Part shown: positions 13,601-25,022 of the stretch, one piece after another | How the letters are laid out: every line of letters starts with the position of its first letter | Numbering within the stretch: position 1 is the stretch's first letter | From: Antitrichia curtipendula | Lineage: Eukaryota; Streptophyta; Bryopsida; Hypnales; Leucodontaceae | Length of the DNA stretch: 64,000 bases | NCBI GenBank assembly: GCA_951230915.1 | Contig: OX579636.1 | Span: 32,299,567-32,363,566, forward strand | Direction: 5' to 3' | Program-made: the position numbers and the translations under genes | Notes under the pieces: generated by a model | Seen by the model: only the letters and a program-made list of their open reading frames with translations | Database searches by the model: none | Told to the model about the DNA's origin: nothing

Positions 13601-14371
13601 ACATTTACACTATGGATGCCATAGATTAAGTTTAAGGTATATCTATAGATTGACACTAAAAAATAGTTAAAAATTAAATAAATTAATTAATTCTATATCT
13701 ATTTAAGACAAATTTGTTGCTATAATATTTAAGCCTTAAATGAACAAATTTTGGCAAACCAATTTTAAACTAAACATTATTATTGGAGTTGTTTGGGCTT
13801 ATTTTTTTACAAATTATTTTTCATTGCCAAATTCATCATTGTTTTTTCTTAAATTTATTATATATTTGGATTTTTAAAATTCATATTTTTATTTTGGTAA
13901 AATTCACCTAATTATAGTAAATTTTTAGAATAAATTCTAAGAAGTATAGATTTCTAATATTTTTATGATATTATACAAGTATGTAGTTAATTGTAAAATT
14001 TGGTGAGTTATTGACTCTTTGGAGAAGCATTCCAATGAAGAATAGATCATTCTTTTTGTCTCCAACTTTAATAATAATACACTTGATGACTTGATGTGCT
14101 AAAATGTAATTTTTCATGCATATCGAGACATCTCTAACATTAAAATCTTAATGTTAGATATAACTTGTCTCATCAATATATTCGTATAAAGTTAAAATTG
14201 ACTCACATAGATATTTCCTAAGTTGTATTGATTGGCATTATGGTCAAAAAAATTTGGCAGCAAAGTAATATAAAGTCAAATCATACTAGTAAATATTTGT
14301 TCATATCTCTACTTCAAGAAGTTGATTGGAAACTACATTAACTAAAAGGATAGCATAGCAAATTAAAATAT
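10690..14371. other. AT-rich intergenic DNA, no gene seen
   Basis: No coding sequence is recognisable on either strand. A sequence resembling one TTAA-element end (CCTTTAAAGGTTAA) lies near 11258-11272, and an (AAAT)n run lies at about 12398-12424. The rest is unassigned. Confidence 0.5.
12398..12424. repeat. AAAT tetranucleotide microsatellite
   Basis: About six ATAA/AAAT units lie in tandem in intergenic DNA. Confidence 0.85.
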
Positions 14372-14932
14372 TTAATCCCTAAAGTCCCAAGGCCATTTTT
14401 TTGGTCAAAACAACTCAAAACTACCACTTTTGCTATATTCACCTACGAAATAAATTAAATAAACATTTTTTAGAATCTAACCAAAGGATCTTGAATGTTC
14501 TACACTTGTCTTAGATCATTTGATAAAAAAATTGTGATTTTTGACTGTACAAATTGAAAGATATTAGCATTCAAAGTGAAAGACACAAATTTCATTCGAA
14601 TAGTTGCACTTTGATTGCTCACAAAACAAGAAGTTCCATAACTTTCACATCACTAATCCAAATGGAATGAATCAAAGATTCTCATATAGAAAGAAAAAAA
14701 ATCTACAAGAAAAAAAATATTAATATTTTTATTTCAATTTTTTTTGGATTATTTTTGTTGCCCGGTCTCCCACGTTTGGAGGTTTATTGTAGCATAACTT
14801 TTGCACCTGAATACTGATTGGAATAAAAATTATATTCTCAAAAAGCTTATAAGTGTTTTTATCTTATGAAAAAGTTTCAGTAAAAATTGAGATCAAAGAA
14901 GCCTGCTTAAAATCCATTTTGTCCCTTGTTAA
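14372..14932. mobile_element. TTAA-family element
   Basis: The left end is TTAATCCCTAAAGTCCCAAGG. The segment runs to the next TTAACCCCTAAAGG at 14929. Inner text ('aaaactaccacttttgct', 'gtaacttttgcacc'-like) matches the copy at 47645-48577. The right end seems to be lost where the next copy begins. No coding capacity. Confidence 0.5.
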
Positions 14933-15505
14933 CCCCTAAAGGACCAAGACCATTTTTCTGCCAAAAAACACTCAAAACTGTCATTTCTACAGCAAAGAGT
15001 AAAAAAAGTTGAAAATTGTTTATTTTCCACATCTAACCATAGGATCTTATACCTAACTAGTATGAAAATGTGTGGAAAAAATTTCAGAATTTTTGACCGC
15101 ACAGATTGCAAGATATCTGCGTTTAAAGTGAAAAAAAACAAGTATTTCAGCACATTGCGGGACTAGATTTTATGGCTTCGAACATTTTTAACTTAAGGTA
15201 GGCACCCCCAAACTGGCACCTGACCTTAAAGCGCCATCTACAGGCTGTGTACATTTCCAAAATCAGTTATGTACCTATTTGGATGGAGCTCTTTCAGAAA
15301 CAAACTTTGACCCTTAATAACTTTTGCATATGATGTCCAAATGCCACGTTCTCTGGTGTGTTGGAACCTCCTTTCACTTGCCAACAAGAATGGATGAAAA
15401 TTTGACCAGTCTAATAGTAGTAACTAGGCTCAGTAGCAAAAAGTGGCGGTTTTGGGTGTACCCACCTTAAATGTTTTGCACTACAGAGTTTTGAGCTTTT
15501 AACCT
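14929..15505. mobile_element. TTAA-family element, probably truncated
   Basis: It starts TTAACCCCTAAAGGACCAAG. It then carries the family block CATTTCTACAGCAAAGAGT ... CTAACCATAGGATCTTA, followed from about 15195 by sequence not shared with the other copies ('aggcacccccaaactggcacc'). The right end is not defined. Confidence 0.45.
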
Positions 15506-16458
15506 TTAACCCCTAAAGGTTTTTGACTATGTTTTCTCAAAAAACGCCTCCAAACTGCCATTTCTAGTACAAGTACCAAATTTTGGAAAAAAAACATTTT
15601 TGAACACATGTAACCGTAGGATCTTGTAGTAAAATAGTTTGAGAAGATGTGGAAAAAATTTCAGAAACTTCCACCGTGTAGATTGCAAGATATTAGCATT
15701 TGAAGTGACAAAACCCCTTTTTTTGTCCCTGCAAAAAACCGGGCAGCTGCACTTCACATGGTCACATTTGTATGAAAAAATGTCCAAAATGGTGGTAACT
15801 CTTTGGATTCATTCTTCAAAGCAAGTTAGTTACATTCTTGAAAAATTTCAGATCATTTGAAATTGTACTACATATAGGAAAAAAATAGTAAGTAGAAAGA
15901 AGTAGAAAATGATTCAAAACACTAAATTGTTAAGGATTTAATTATGGAATTGAAAAATGCCAATCCAAACGATTGTAATGTTGTAATAAACAATCTACAC
16001 CTTGTGTTTATATTTATTTCCAAAAATATTGAAAATTGAGTTAAATAAAGGACTTCAAAGTTTATTTTAGAGTAGAGATTCCATAACTACCCGCAAACTA
16101 CCCACAACTAAAATTCCTCATAACTTTCATATCATAAATCAAAGTGGAATGATTCAAAGCTTTCCTTGTGCACATAAATCTAGAGAACCAATTTCAAAAT
16201 TTTATTTCTCTAGAAAATGATTTTTAAATAAGTTTTTTTTGCTGCCCGGGCTGCCCGCCGAACAATGAAAACTACATATCATACCATAACTTTTTAACCA
16301 TGTGGTCAAAAGTTATGAAAATTGTTGGGCCCTAAAGCTACTCCTTGGGCACATCTTGTGTGAAAATTTCAAAGGAAAAAAATAAAAATTCCAGTCGTGG
16401 TGAGCTGCCCCCAAACGCTATGTTGTCAAAAAAAGGTGTTTGGTCCTTTAGGGATTAA
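15506..16458. mobile_element. TTAA-family element, well preserved copy
   Basis: The element is bounded by TTAA at 15506-15509 (followed by CCCCTAAAGG) and at 16455-16458 (preceded by CCTTTAGGGA), and is about 950 bp long. It is a nearly identical inverted copy of 62340-63291, differing by scattered substitutions only, which implies fairly recent movement. A minus-strand open frame at 15527-15787 is shared with other copies but has no recognisable domain. Confidence 0.8.
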
Positions 16459-17080
16459 AGTGGAGAATTGAGTTGAGAGTCTAGGGGAAAAAAAAAATCC
16501 GAAAAAACTTAATTTTCATTATTAAAAAAATTGTTAAGTAGAAGTAGGTACAAGATAGAAAGAAAATCTAAAATATTAATATCTTTTATATGGAATTGAA
16601 AAGCACTAATTCCAATGGTGAGGTTGTTCTAGCAAAAAAGCTAAACCTTGTGGAACTTTTCTTTTTGAGAAAGTATAAAAACTGCATTCAAAAATGAATC
16701 CTACAAGTTATTTTTTCAGGAAGATGCTCTAAGTGTCCGAAAAACAAGATTGTCCATAATTTTCTCATAACAAATCCAAATGAAATGAACCAAAGCTTTC
16801 CAGATAGACAAAAATATAATCTACAAGAAAAAAAAAATTAAAAAAAAAAAAAAAAAATTAAATTTTTTTTTTTGCTGCCCCCCGATCCCTGTTTTGAGCT
16901 TATTTGGTCATAACTTTTGTTCCCAGGCACCGATTGTGAAAAAAATTGTATTCCCAGAAAGCTAATCAATTTTTCAATCTTCAAAAAAAATTCAAAAAAT
17001 CATGACAAAAATTCAGTCCGCAGGTACCTGCCCAAAATCCCATTTGTCCCCTGAAAGGACAATGGTCCTTTAGGGGTTAA
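16459..17080. mobile_element. TTAA-family element, partial copy
   Basis: The right end GGTCCTTTAGGGGTTAA finishes at 17080. Inner text (GAATTGAGTTGAGAGTCTAG, then 'ctgccccccgatccctg' and 'gaaaggacaatggtcc') matches 47930-48577 in the same order. The left end is replaced by the neighbouring copy. Confidence 0.55.
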
Positions 17081-18295
17081 GACAACAGGACTTTAGGGGA
17101 TAAAATCCATTATAGATTCTCACTTTTCCCAAAGTATCTAAAGGCCTACATTTGCTAGAATGTACTAGCATTCTATACAAAAAATATTTTTTCATTCTAA
17201 ATTGGTAGAAATAGATTCTAAAAAAATAAAAATATTGAATTTTAGTTTCTTTTTAATTTGTCTCCCATTTAACAAGTTTATCTTCTACCAAAAAGATTTT
17301 TGATGTTCTAGTGTGACAAAAAACCTCTAAAGATAAGTTGTGTTGAATGGACAAGAAATACAATCAATCATTATTTTGGAAATGTACATTATTCTATTGC
17401 AATGCTTGAATTGACTAATAATCAGTTGTACCTTTTGCTTACCCTAGTTGTAAAGAGGAGTCTAATCATTGTTAATTATGTATTTATTTGTATTTTTACA
17501 ATATTTAACCAGTTCACATCAATTATTTGAAGTATAGTATCAAACCTACAAGAACCAAATATTGTAAATAATAATACATATGATGTGCAGAAATGCAAGT
17601 TTCTGCACATACTAAGATACTTGTGATATTGCATCATTGCCATAACAGATCTAAACTAAGTCACATGGATATTTCCTATGATTGATACTATGGATTGGTA
17701 ATTTGGTATTACAGACTATACAGCCTTTGGTAGTTAAGCAATACAATTCTTAGTCATTCTAATAAATCATTAATGTTCAAATTTATAAAAAAAATTCAAA
17801 CACATCTCAAGCATGCAAAAATACATTTTTTCATCCATTCATTTTTTTTGGAAGATTTTTGTATTAGTTCTTTAACATTTGTATGGTATAGATTATAAAG
17901 ATATTTTTTTGGAGATGTTTTATAATTCAATGGATATCTTTACGTTTGACCTCAAAAAATAACTTTTCTAGGTCAAAAGATGATCTTTCAAAAATCACTT
18001 GAATAAAAAAATAAAAAATTCTTTAAAAATTCTTATGATTAGAATTTAATATTTTGAGCTTAAAAGGGAAAAAATCTTGCCAAACTCTCAAATATTCAAT
18101 TTACAATCAATTTTAGAAGAATTTTTTGAATTTTTTGCTTCAAATATTATTGAAAAATATTGGTTTCTATATTAGTTGATTTAATTGTATGGATATGATC
18201 TAGCATGGATTATATTTTACAATTAGTGTTTGAAACTTATCATTAAGTATTATTTTAAATTGCATTATATAATAAATCTAGACATATACCTTGTC
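17081..18295. other. AT-rich intergenic DNA, no gene seen
   Basis: Nothing recognisable lies between the repeat cluster and the large transposon. Confidence 0.5.
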
Positions 18296-18305
18296 CTTTG
18301 AGGGG

Positions 18306-18348
18306 CAGGGTTGCTATTCTGTGAGCTTGTGAGCGTGAGCATGTGAGC
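18306..18348 (+). repeat. Left terminal inverted repeat of the large transposon
   Basis: It begins CAGGGTTGCTATTCTGTGAG and is rich in GTGAGC repeats that continue to about 18366. The adjacent CTTTGAGGGG at 18296-18305 is the target-site duplication. Confidence 0.88.
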
Positions 18349-18859
18349 CTATGAGCGTGTGAGCGTACAGTTTTTTGGGATGAAAGTTGATGAGGTACCT
18401 ATTACCGTGGATTTAGGACAGATATTTATACTTCACAATTTATAATGAAAAAACATTAATGATCTTTTTTCTAACCTTTTTAAAAAGTAATTCAAGTCTT
18501 TTTCTTAAAAATTATTTATGGTTCAGGATGTAGTGTACTATATAATTGTGATTATAAAACTAATATAACCTGAAAATCCCTATTGAACTGAAGTGGTTTT
18601 AGATATTTACTATTGATTAGGACAATGCCTTCCTAATTCAACATGAAGTACTAAAATATAGTTCAGGAAAAGTAATTTAGGGTTCAATTCGAATTTTTGT
18701 ATGATTATGGAATTTTAGAACTTCTAAGCGACATGCAGTTGAACTTGAACCCATTTAGTAGGCATTTGAAGTTAGAATTTACTTATAATTGAGGAACAAA
18801 AAACAACAAGAATTAAACAATAATAAACCCAACAACACATGATCAATAAAAAAAACAAG
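18349..18859. other. Left subterminal region of the transposon
   Basis: This AT-rich stretch lies between the terminal repeat and the methylase gene stop. It includes further GTGAGCGT copies at its start and the 3' UTR of the methylase-like gene. Confidence 0.45.
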
Positions 18860-21800
18860 TCACATAGAATGAGAGTGTCCACTACTATCAGTGGACGAAG
18901 TCTCTATCTCTGATTCTAGGGCTGTGACATCTACAAACTGCAAAACCCTCGGATCTATAGTTGTAGACTTTTTCCGGCTTGGAAAATCCCTTTGAGACGC
19001 AAATGTCAAGGCTAAAGCTTCGGCATATTCAGGCAACACAAAGGACTTCTCCGGGCTCCGAAGAAAACTAGATAAAGTAAAAAATGGATGATGACCTCCT
19101 CCATTAGAAGTCATGCTGCAAGATGAAAACAAATTATTAGACATGGTTTTAATATCACATTAAACAAACATGCAACATAAATTCAAAAGGAGTAATGAAT
19201 TATAAAAATCTTCACATACACATAGGAAAACAATGCAAGCTATGGATAGACTTACTTACTGAAACGGGATTTCTTCACAATGTGGGGAACAATAACCTCC
19301 ACTGCATCTTCATCATCAGAATCCGCTATGATTGCTGCGATTGAAGGAGGGACATCTGGAACTGTACGTATCATTGGAGCCAAAATAGCATCAAAGATTG
19401 CCTTGTCCTCTTCGAGTGCAACTACATGCCTGCTCAAGATCCTACAAGCGTGGATGGAAGCCCCTAACACCAAGAAGACAAGAAAGTTAAGTACTACAAC
19501 ATTCAAGTTACATAAAAGGAAAATGAAAAGTCAGAATTACCAAACATAACTTATTAAGTCATCAAAAATTACCCGTTGCAGCAGTGCAATCGACAACAAT
19601 ATCATTGGAAAATGTTGATGCTTCTATCAACATCTGCAAGAAACGGGGATCATTTTCTCGTGCCCCTCTCCAAGCATTGAAGTTGCTGTCTATGGTCAAA
19701 GTTTCATTCTTTGTGAAATTTTGCAGAACATCATCCACAGCAACATCTATCCCTAATTCCTTCAACTTCGGACATGGGTGGAATTGGAATTTGGAAGGTC
19801 CAACACCAACCAAACTCCTCACCAATAGCATAACTCGAAAGAACTGGGTCTGCAAGAAAGAAGATAAATAAAAACAATTTTATTAAAAAAATGTAGAGAT
19901 ACATACTACCAACTGACTTGAGAAACTCAAGAAATCAGAAGTGACTAAAGAGATACAGCTAAAAGAAAGAGTCAACATTCAAACAAATCAAGAGAAAGAA
20001 ACTAAAAACTAACTATTGAAGATTGAAAGCATTTGGATCAGAACAGAACCTTTAAAATGAGATTTATGAGAAAATGAACATACCGTGCATCCCGTAGAAA
20101 CAGGTGATGTGAGATGTAACCAATTCGTTCCCCACCAATCCTTCATCTTTGTAAACGAGTACGTAGTAGCGTACTTCAGAATGGTGGCCTTTGCAACAGC
20201 GCATCGTGGATGAATAAGCACAATAGCTCCATCATCATGTAAATGGCCGTCCGCAAACTCAAATACCGCCTCCAACCACTCAGGTTTAGCCATGTTCCAC
20301 TTGGGAATACTAGTAGCTGGCATGGACAAAGAAGGGACAGGCAATCCCTCGGGCATATCCGCAATCACGAGGTCAACGCGAGGTTTATCACTTAGTTTAC
20401 CGTTAAAGTTACGCTGCTTGTCTCCTTTTTTCTACAACAACGTAGTCTCCATCAGTACAAAGACAAATGACATTCAAAAAAATAGACTATAGAGAAATCA
20501 TAAACACTGGTGAAGGCTACTAACCTTGTCAATAAAACTGAGAAGGTCGTCGTAGACTTTGGGGAGAGGATCCGCCAATACATCTGTAAGAGAATAGTTC
20601 AAAATCAACTCAGAGATAGTAATCTCTGAGTCCTTCAAGTAGTCCACAGCTGCAGGTCCATGGTGGATTTCCTCAAGACTGAGCGAAGCATACTCAGCGT
20701 CACGTTTGGTGCCACGGAAAAACGAGCGCTGGTGCTGTGAGCCCTCATCAATGGTTGATGAAGGCGGTTGTAGCTCCTTCTTCTTCTTCCCCTTCATCTT
20801 CACAACTGTCGGGGCACACTCCGTCTCAATCATTTTCTGTGTCCTCCTAGAAATCCTCTCTTTGGCTTTGTCCACCGCCTCGGAGTTCTTTTGAGCAATT
20901 CTCTTGTCCGCCTCATCTCTCCGCTTGATAGCTCTGGCTTTTGCATCCTCATCAAGTCCAACAAACTCATCAATCTCTTCAACAATCTGATGGGAGTTGA
21001 TTGATTGCTTAAGGTGCTCCTCTGGCAACAGCGTGAACTCCGGTGAACAGTCCAAATACCACGCTCCCAACTTCAAGTGCAAACTAGTCCACCACTTCAA
21101 CTGCGATGGCGAGAACATGCAATGCTCAGAAGATACATCTAACCAGGTTCCCAGAAATGGAGGAAGATCACGTTTCAAGATCGCACCCTTCGACAAAAGC
21201 TCATACTTGAAATACCTGAAACACCAAAGAGTACCCATTAAGAACTTTTACAACAGTTTAGAATCAAACAATAAAAAGTGTCAATGCCAACATCCACAAG
21301 AATGCATACCGGTAAATAACAAGTTTCACCACTAGATCGGAGCCCTTGTGCTTTTTGAAATCATCGGACTTCCTGAAGACATCGTGCCCTCTAAATTGAG
21401 TAATGAACGCGTGGTCCCAAACTCGAATTCTCCACCCCTCCAAATACTCGGCAAAACTCTCTAGCTCCAAGGGAGAATCCATGGTCAAATTCAGCTGGTC
21501 CTTCTTCACAATGTTGTCAAACATTTCTGTCCCAACTTCTTCAATCTGTACAATGAGATCACGGAATTAGCGGCATGCATTTGATTACATTCTGAAAAAG
21601 AAAAACTCCAATTCTTATAAGGCAGAGTTAAACAAAGACTTATTAGGATCCAATATGTAACAACAACTAAATCACTTACCCCTGCATACCAACAGGCTTT
21701 TGCCAAAAAGGACTTCAACTCGTTCTCCCCAACTGGCTTCAGTGGAAATCTTCTCGCTTCTCTGGTGTGAGTAGAACAATTCCACCACCGAAGCCACTTC

Positions 21801-23279
21801 ATCTTTTGATTGCTGCTAATGTTGCAAGTTGCAATTAACTGCAACTTCTCCAAAGTCATTTTTGGGGTGACTTTTGAACTCCAGTGGCGCTCAATCTAGA
21901 AAAAAGTGTAACTGTGTTAGGAAACATGTTACAACATCAAAAAGTAACTAGAAAACATGCAAATGTTAATACATACCTCAACAAGCCAATCAGTCCCAAG
22001 GCTTGGATTGGCGACGGCGGTTAACTTGCCCAACTTCTGTATCAATCTGGATGTTTTTTCCTTCGTACCCAATCTCATTGCAGCTAGTACACCCTCCTGC
22101 GACTGCTCTTCCTCCAGTGTTTCTTCCTTATATAATCGAACTGCAAGATCAGAGGCGACAACAATCTCGTACTGCGGAAGCACATGATCATTAGTGAACA
22201 TGGTAAACAAAGCATTTCAAATCAACGAAGTAGGAAGCAAATAAACCAGAATTACAGGATAGAGTACTTACCCGGAAAATGAATGAGGTGAAAACCTCAA
22301 GCGACATCGAGTACCAACTCTTTCGAAGGTTTTGATGACACTGCAACATCTCACTTTCACTCAAGTGTTCAGAGAACTTCTCAAGTGGTAACATCCTATA
22401 CTTGTGGACACAATACAATGTGTGTATCAAGATTGTCTTGATGAAGGAGTTCTCCGTGTGCCTGCACAGCATAATGAGATTGATAAGCTATCTTTACTGC
22501 GTTTAACAGAATAGGAAATAAAACTACAATGAGATGATCTATTTACTTGTTAATGTCATGCATGGCATGCATGACATCTCCAATTCGGCCCTTCGTCTCG
22601 AGAATGATTGAGTCCACCGAAATATGCCAATCTCTATCACGCTCATGGTGTTTCATGATGTACAAAATCCACGCAAGCAGTCTGTGATTTCCATCACAGA
22701 CAAAGAATTTCGACCTCAGAAGATCCTGCAAGCTTGGAGTTGCACTCAAAGTGGAGTTGAAGATGTCGTTTTCTTCATTCCACATGGGCCCCCACGCCTC
22801 TTTGTCTGCATCAGAAACCATCTCCGTCTCCCGTTATTCATTAGTAAGTGAAACGTAGAAAACACAGGAGCCATCTCTATACCCATGAACAAACTCTTGC
22901 TCTAGTTTAATGAGGTCACACTACAGCGCTGGCCTGACCATCGGCATTTGGGCAAGACGGCACAATGGAATCCTCAGTCGTGAAATGGAATGTGGTTTGA
23001 GTCGCAAGTTGGTAATGGATGCAACCGAATTAACCTTTTGAGCTCTCTTCAATGCGTCCTCGGATTTGAATTCATCATCAAACTCCTCCTCCTCGTGCTC
23101 AGTGACATTGACCATGTCGACTCTTTCGCTTGCCTTGACTTCTTCCTCAGTAATGTGAGGCTTCGGAAAAATTAAACTGCCCGCCATCTACATTGGAGAC
23201 AACATAATGCATTCAGGCTACAGAAGCGACAGTGACAGGCAACACCACAAAGAATTTCTGGAAGGGATAATAATAAATC

Positions 23280-24545
23280 GCACGGCGAACTCACCTCTGA
23301 TCGATCCCCCGTGAGGCCCTCATCGGCGCCGAGGGGACCCTGGCTACCCAACAGCGAGCGCAAAAATCCCCCAAGAAAAAGAGCAAGGGTAGAGAACTCA
23401 CCTCTGATCGGTCTCCCGTGAGGCTTCCGTCGGCGCCAAGGGGACCCAAGCAGCCCCACAGCGAGTGCAACAATACATCATGAAAACGAGAGGGGCTAAG
23501 TGCTTACCTCAAGAGTAGTGCCCGTGACGGTCTCATCGGCGCCGAGGGGACCAAGTAGCCCCACAGAGCAAGCGAAACAACCAAACGAAAAGATGAGAGG
23601 GGCGAAGTGCTGACCTCAAGATCGGTCCCCCGTGAGGCTTCCGTCCGCGCCGAGGGGACCCCAACAGCCCCACAGCGAGCGGAGAAATCAACCGTGAAAA
23701 CTTGAGACGGGCGAAGTGCTAACCTCAAAATCGGTCCCCTGTGACGGTCTCATTGGCGCTGAGGGGACCCAGTTGCCCCACAGCGAGCGGAGAAATCAAC
23801 CGTGAAAACGAGAGGGGCGAAGTGCTGACCTCAAGATCGGTCCCTTGTGACAGTCTCATCGGCGCCGAGAGGGCCAGGCAACCGACAAAGCAAGCGAAAC
23901 AACCAAATGCCAAGACGTGTGGGCGAAGTGCTTACCTCAAGATTGGTCCTCTATGACAGTCTCATCCGCGCCGAGAGGGCCAGGCAGCCGACAAAGCAAG
24001 CAAAACAACCAAATGCAAAGATGAGTGGGCAAAGTGCTGACCTCAAGATCGGTCCCTCGTGAGGCTTCCGTCGACGCCGAGGGGACCCGAGTAGCCCCAC
24101 AGTGAGCGGAGAAATCAACCATGAAACGAGAGGGGCGAAGTGCTTACCTCAAAATCAGTCCCCCGTGACAATCTCAACGGCGCCGAGGGGACCCAATAGC
24201 CCCACAGCGAGAGGAGAAATCAACCAGAAAGACGAGAGGGGCGAAGTGCTTACCTGAAGAGCAGTCCCCCGTGACGATCTCATCGGCGCCGAGGGGGCCA
24301 GGCAGCCCCACAGAGCAAGCGAAACAACCAAACGCAAAGACGAGTGGGCAAAGTGCTTACCTCAAGATTGGTCCCCCGTGAGGCTTCCGTCGGCGCCAAG
24401 GGGACCCCGGTTGCCCACACAACGAGCGCAACAATCAAACGAAAAGACGAGCGGGGTGAAGAATTGAGCTGAAGATTGGTCCCCAGTGAGGCTTCCTTTG
24501 GCACCGAGGGGACCCAAGCAGCCCACACAGTGATTCCGAACATAG
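23280..24545 (-). repeat. Tandem array of 12 GC-rich units, period about 106 bp, in intron 1 of the methylase-like gene
   Basis: The GGCGCCGAGGGGACC-type core recurs at about 23324, 23431, 23537, 23650, 23753, 23859, 23967, 24071, 24179, 24284, 24389 and 24497. Each unit also contains GTGAGGCTTCC or GTGACGGTCTC and, read on the minus strand, a GAGGTAAGC splice-donor-like motif. Units diverge by scattered changes. The array lies wholly between the coding exons ending at 24891 and starting at 23187. It is much richer in GC and CpG than the surrounding DNA. Open frames across it reflect the repeat only. Confidence 0.85.
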
Positions 24546-25022
24546 AACGAAGCGAAGATCAGAATTGAAAGTTCGTGGGTACATTCATTATCTGACCCCG
24601 AGGATATTACATCGGCTGTAATTTGGAACACCAAGACAGTGCTGTACAAGGGAATTGGTGGAGGGCATTTCTAAGCTAGCGAACCACTTCAGAGATCATG
24701 TCTTTCAATTTAGTTTCCTAATACGCACCAAGCTGTCAAGGAGAAGATGTACGTGAGGAGGAGGTCAACTTTATCTACTTTGCCACCATGAAACCCTGAC
24801 TCACAACGGTTTCAACAGATAGACATGACAAACACAACTCACGATTTGATTCATTTACAAATGTGGATTCTGATATTGAAGTTATCATACCTCTGATTCC
24901 GCGGCACTGCGGGAAGGCGTGACCTCAATTCCAACATGTTGGCCCGAGCCAGCATTGTTGTCGTTGCTGTGAGTATCTTCTTGTGTCTCTTTCATCGTTG
25001 AGCGCCTAGTTGCAGGTTGTCT

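Noticed and set aside
15527..15787. Similar open frames (MDIFSYK...) in three TTAA elements, suggesting a conserved protein
   Set aside because: The similarity is explained by DNA copies of the same repeat. The copy at 63011-63262 shifts frame near its end, the antisense strand is equally open, and no domain is seen.
18860..23187. Methylase-like gene treated as a normal host gene
   Set aside because: It lies inside matched terminal repeats with a 10-bp duplication, together with a transposase, so it belongs to the mobile element.
23280..24545. Regular 106-bp array considered as a CRISPR array or as a coding repeat
   Set aside because: The whole unit is repeated with no unique spacers, and the host is a plant. 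Reading frames across it differ from unit to unit and end in stops.
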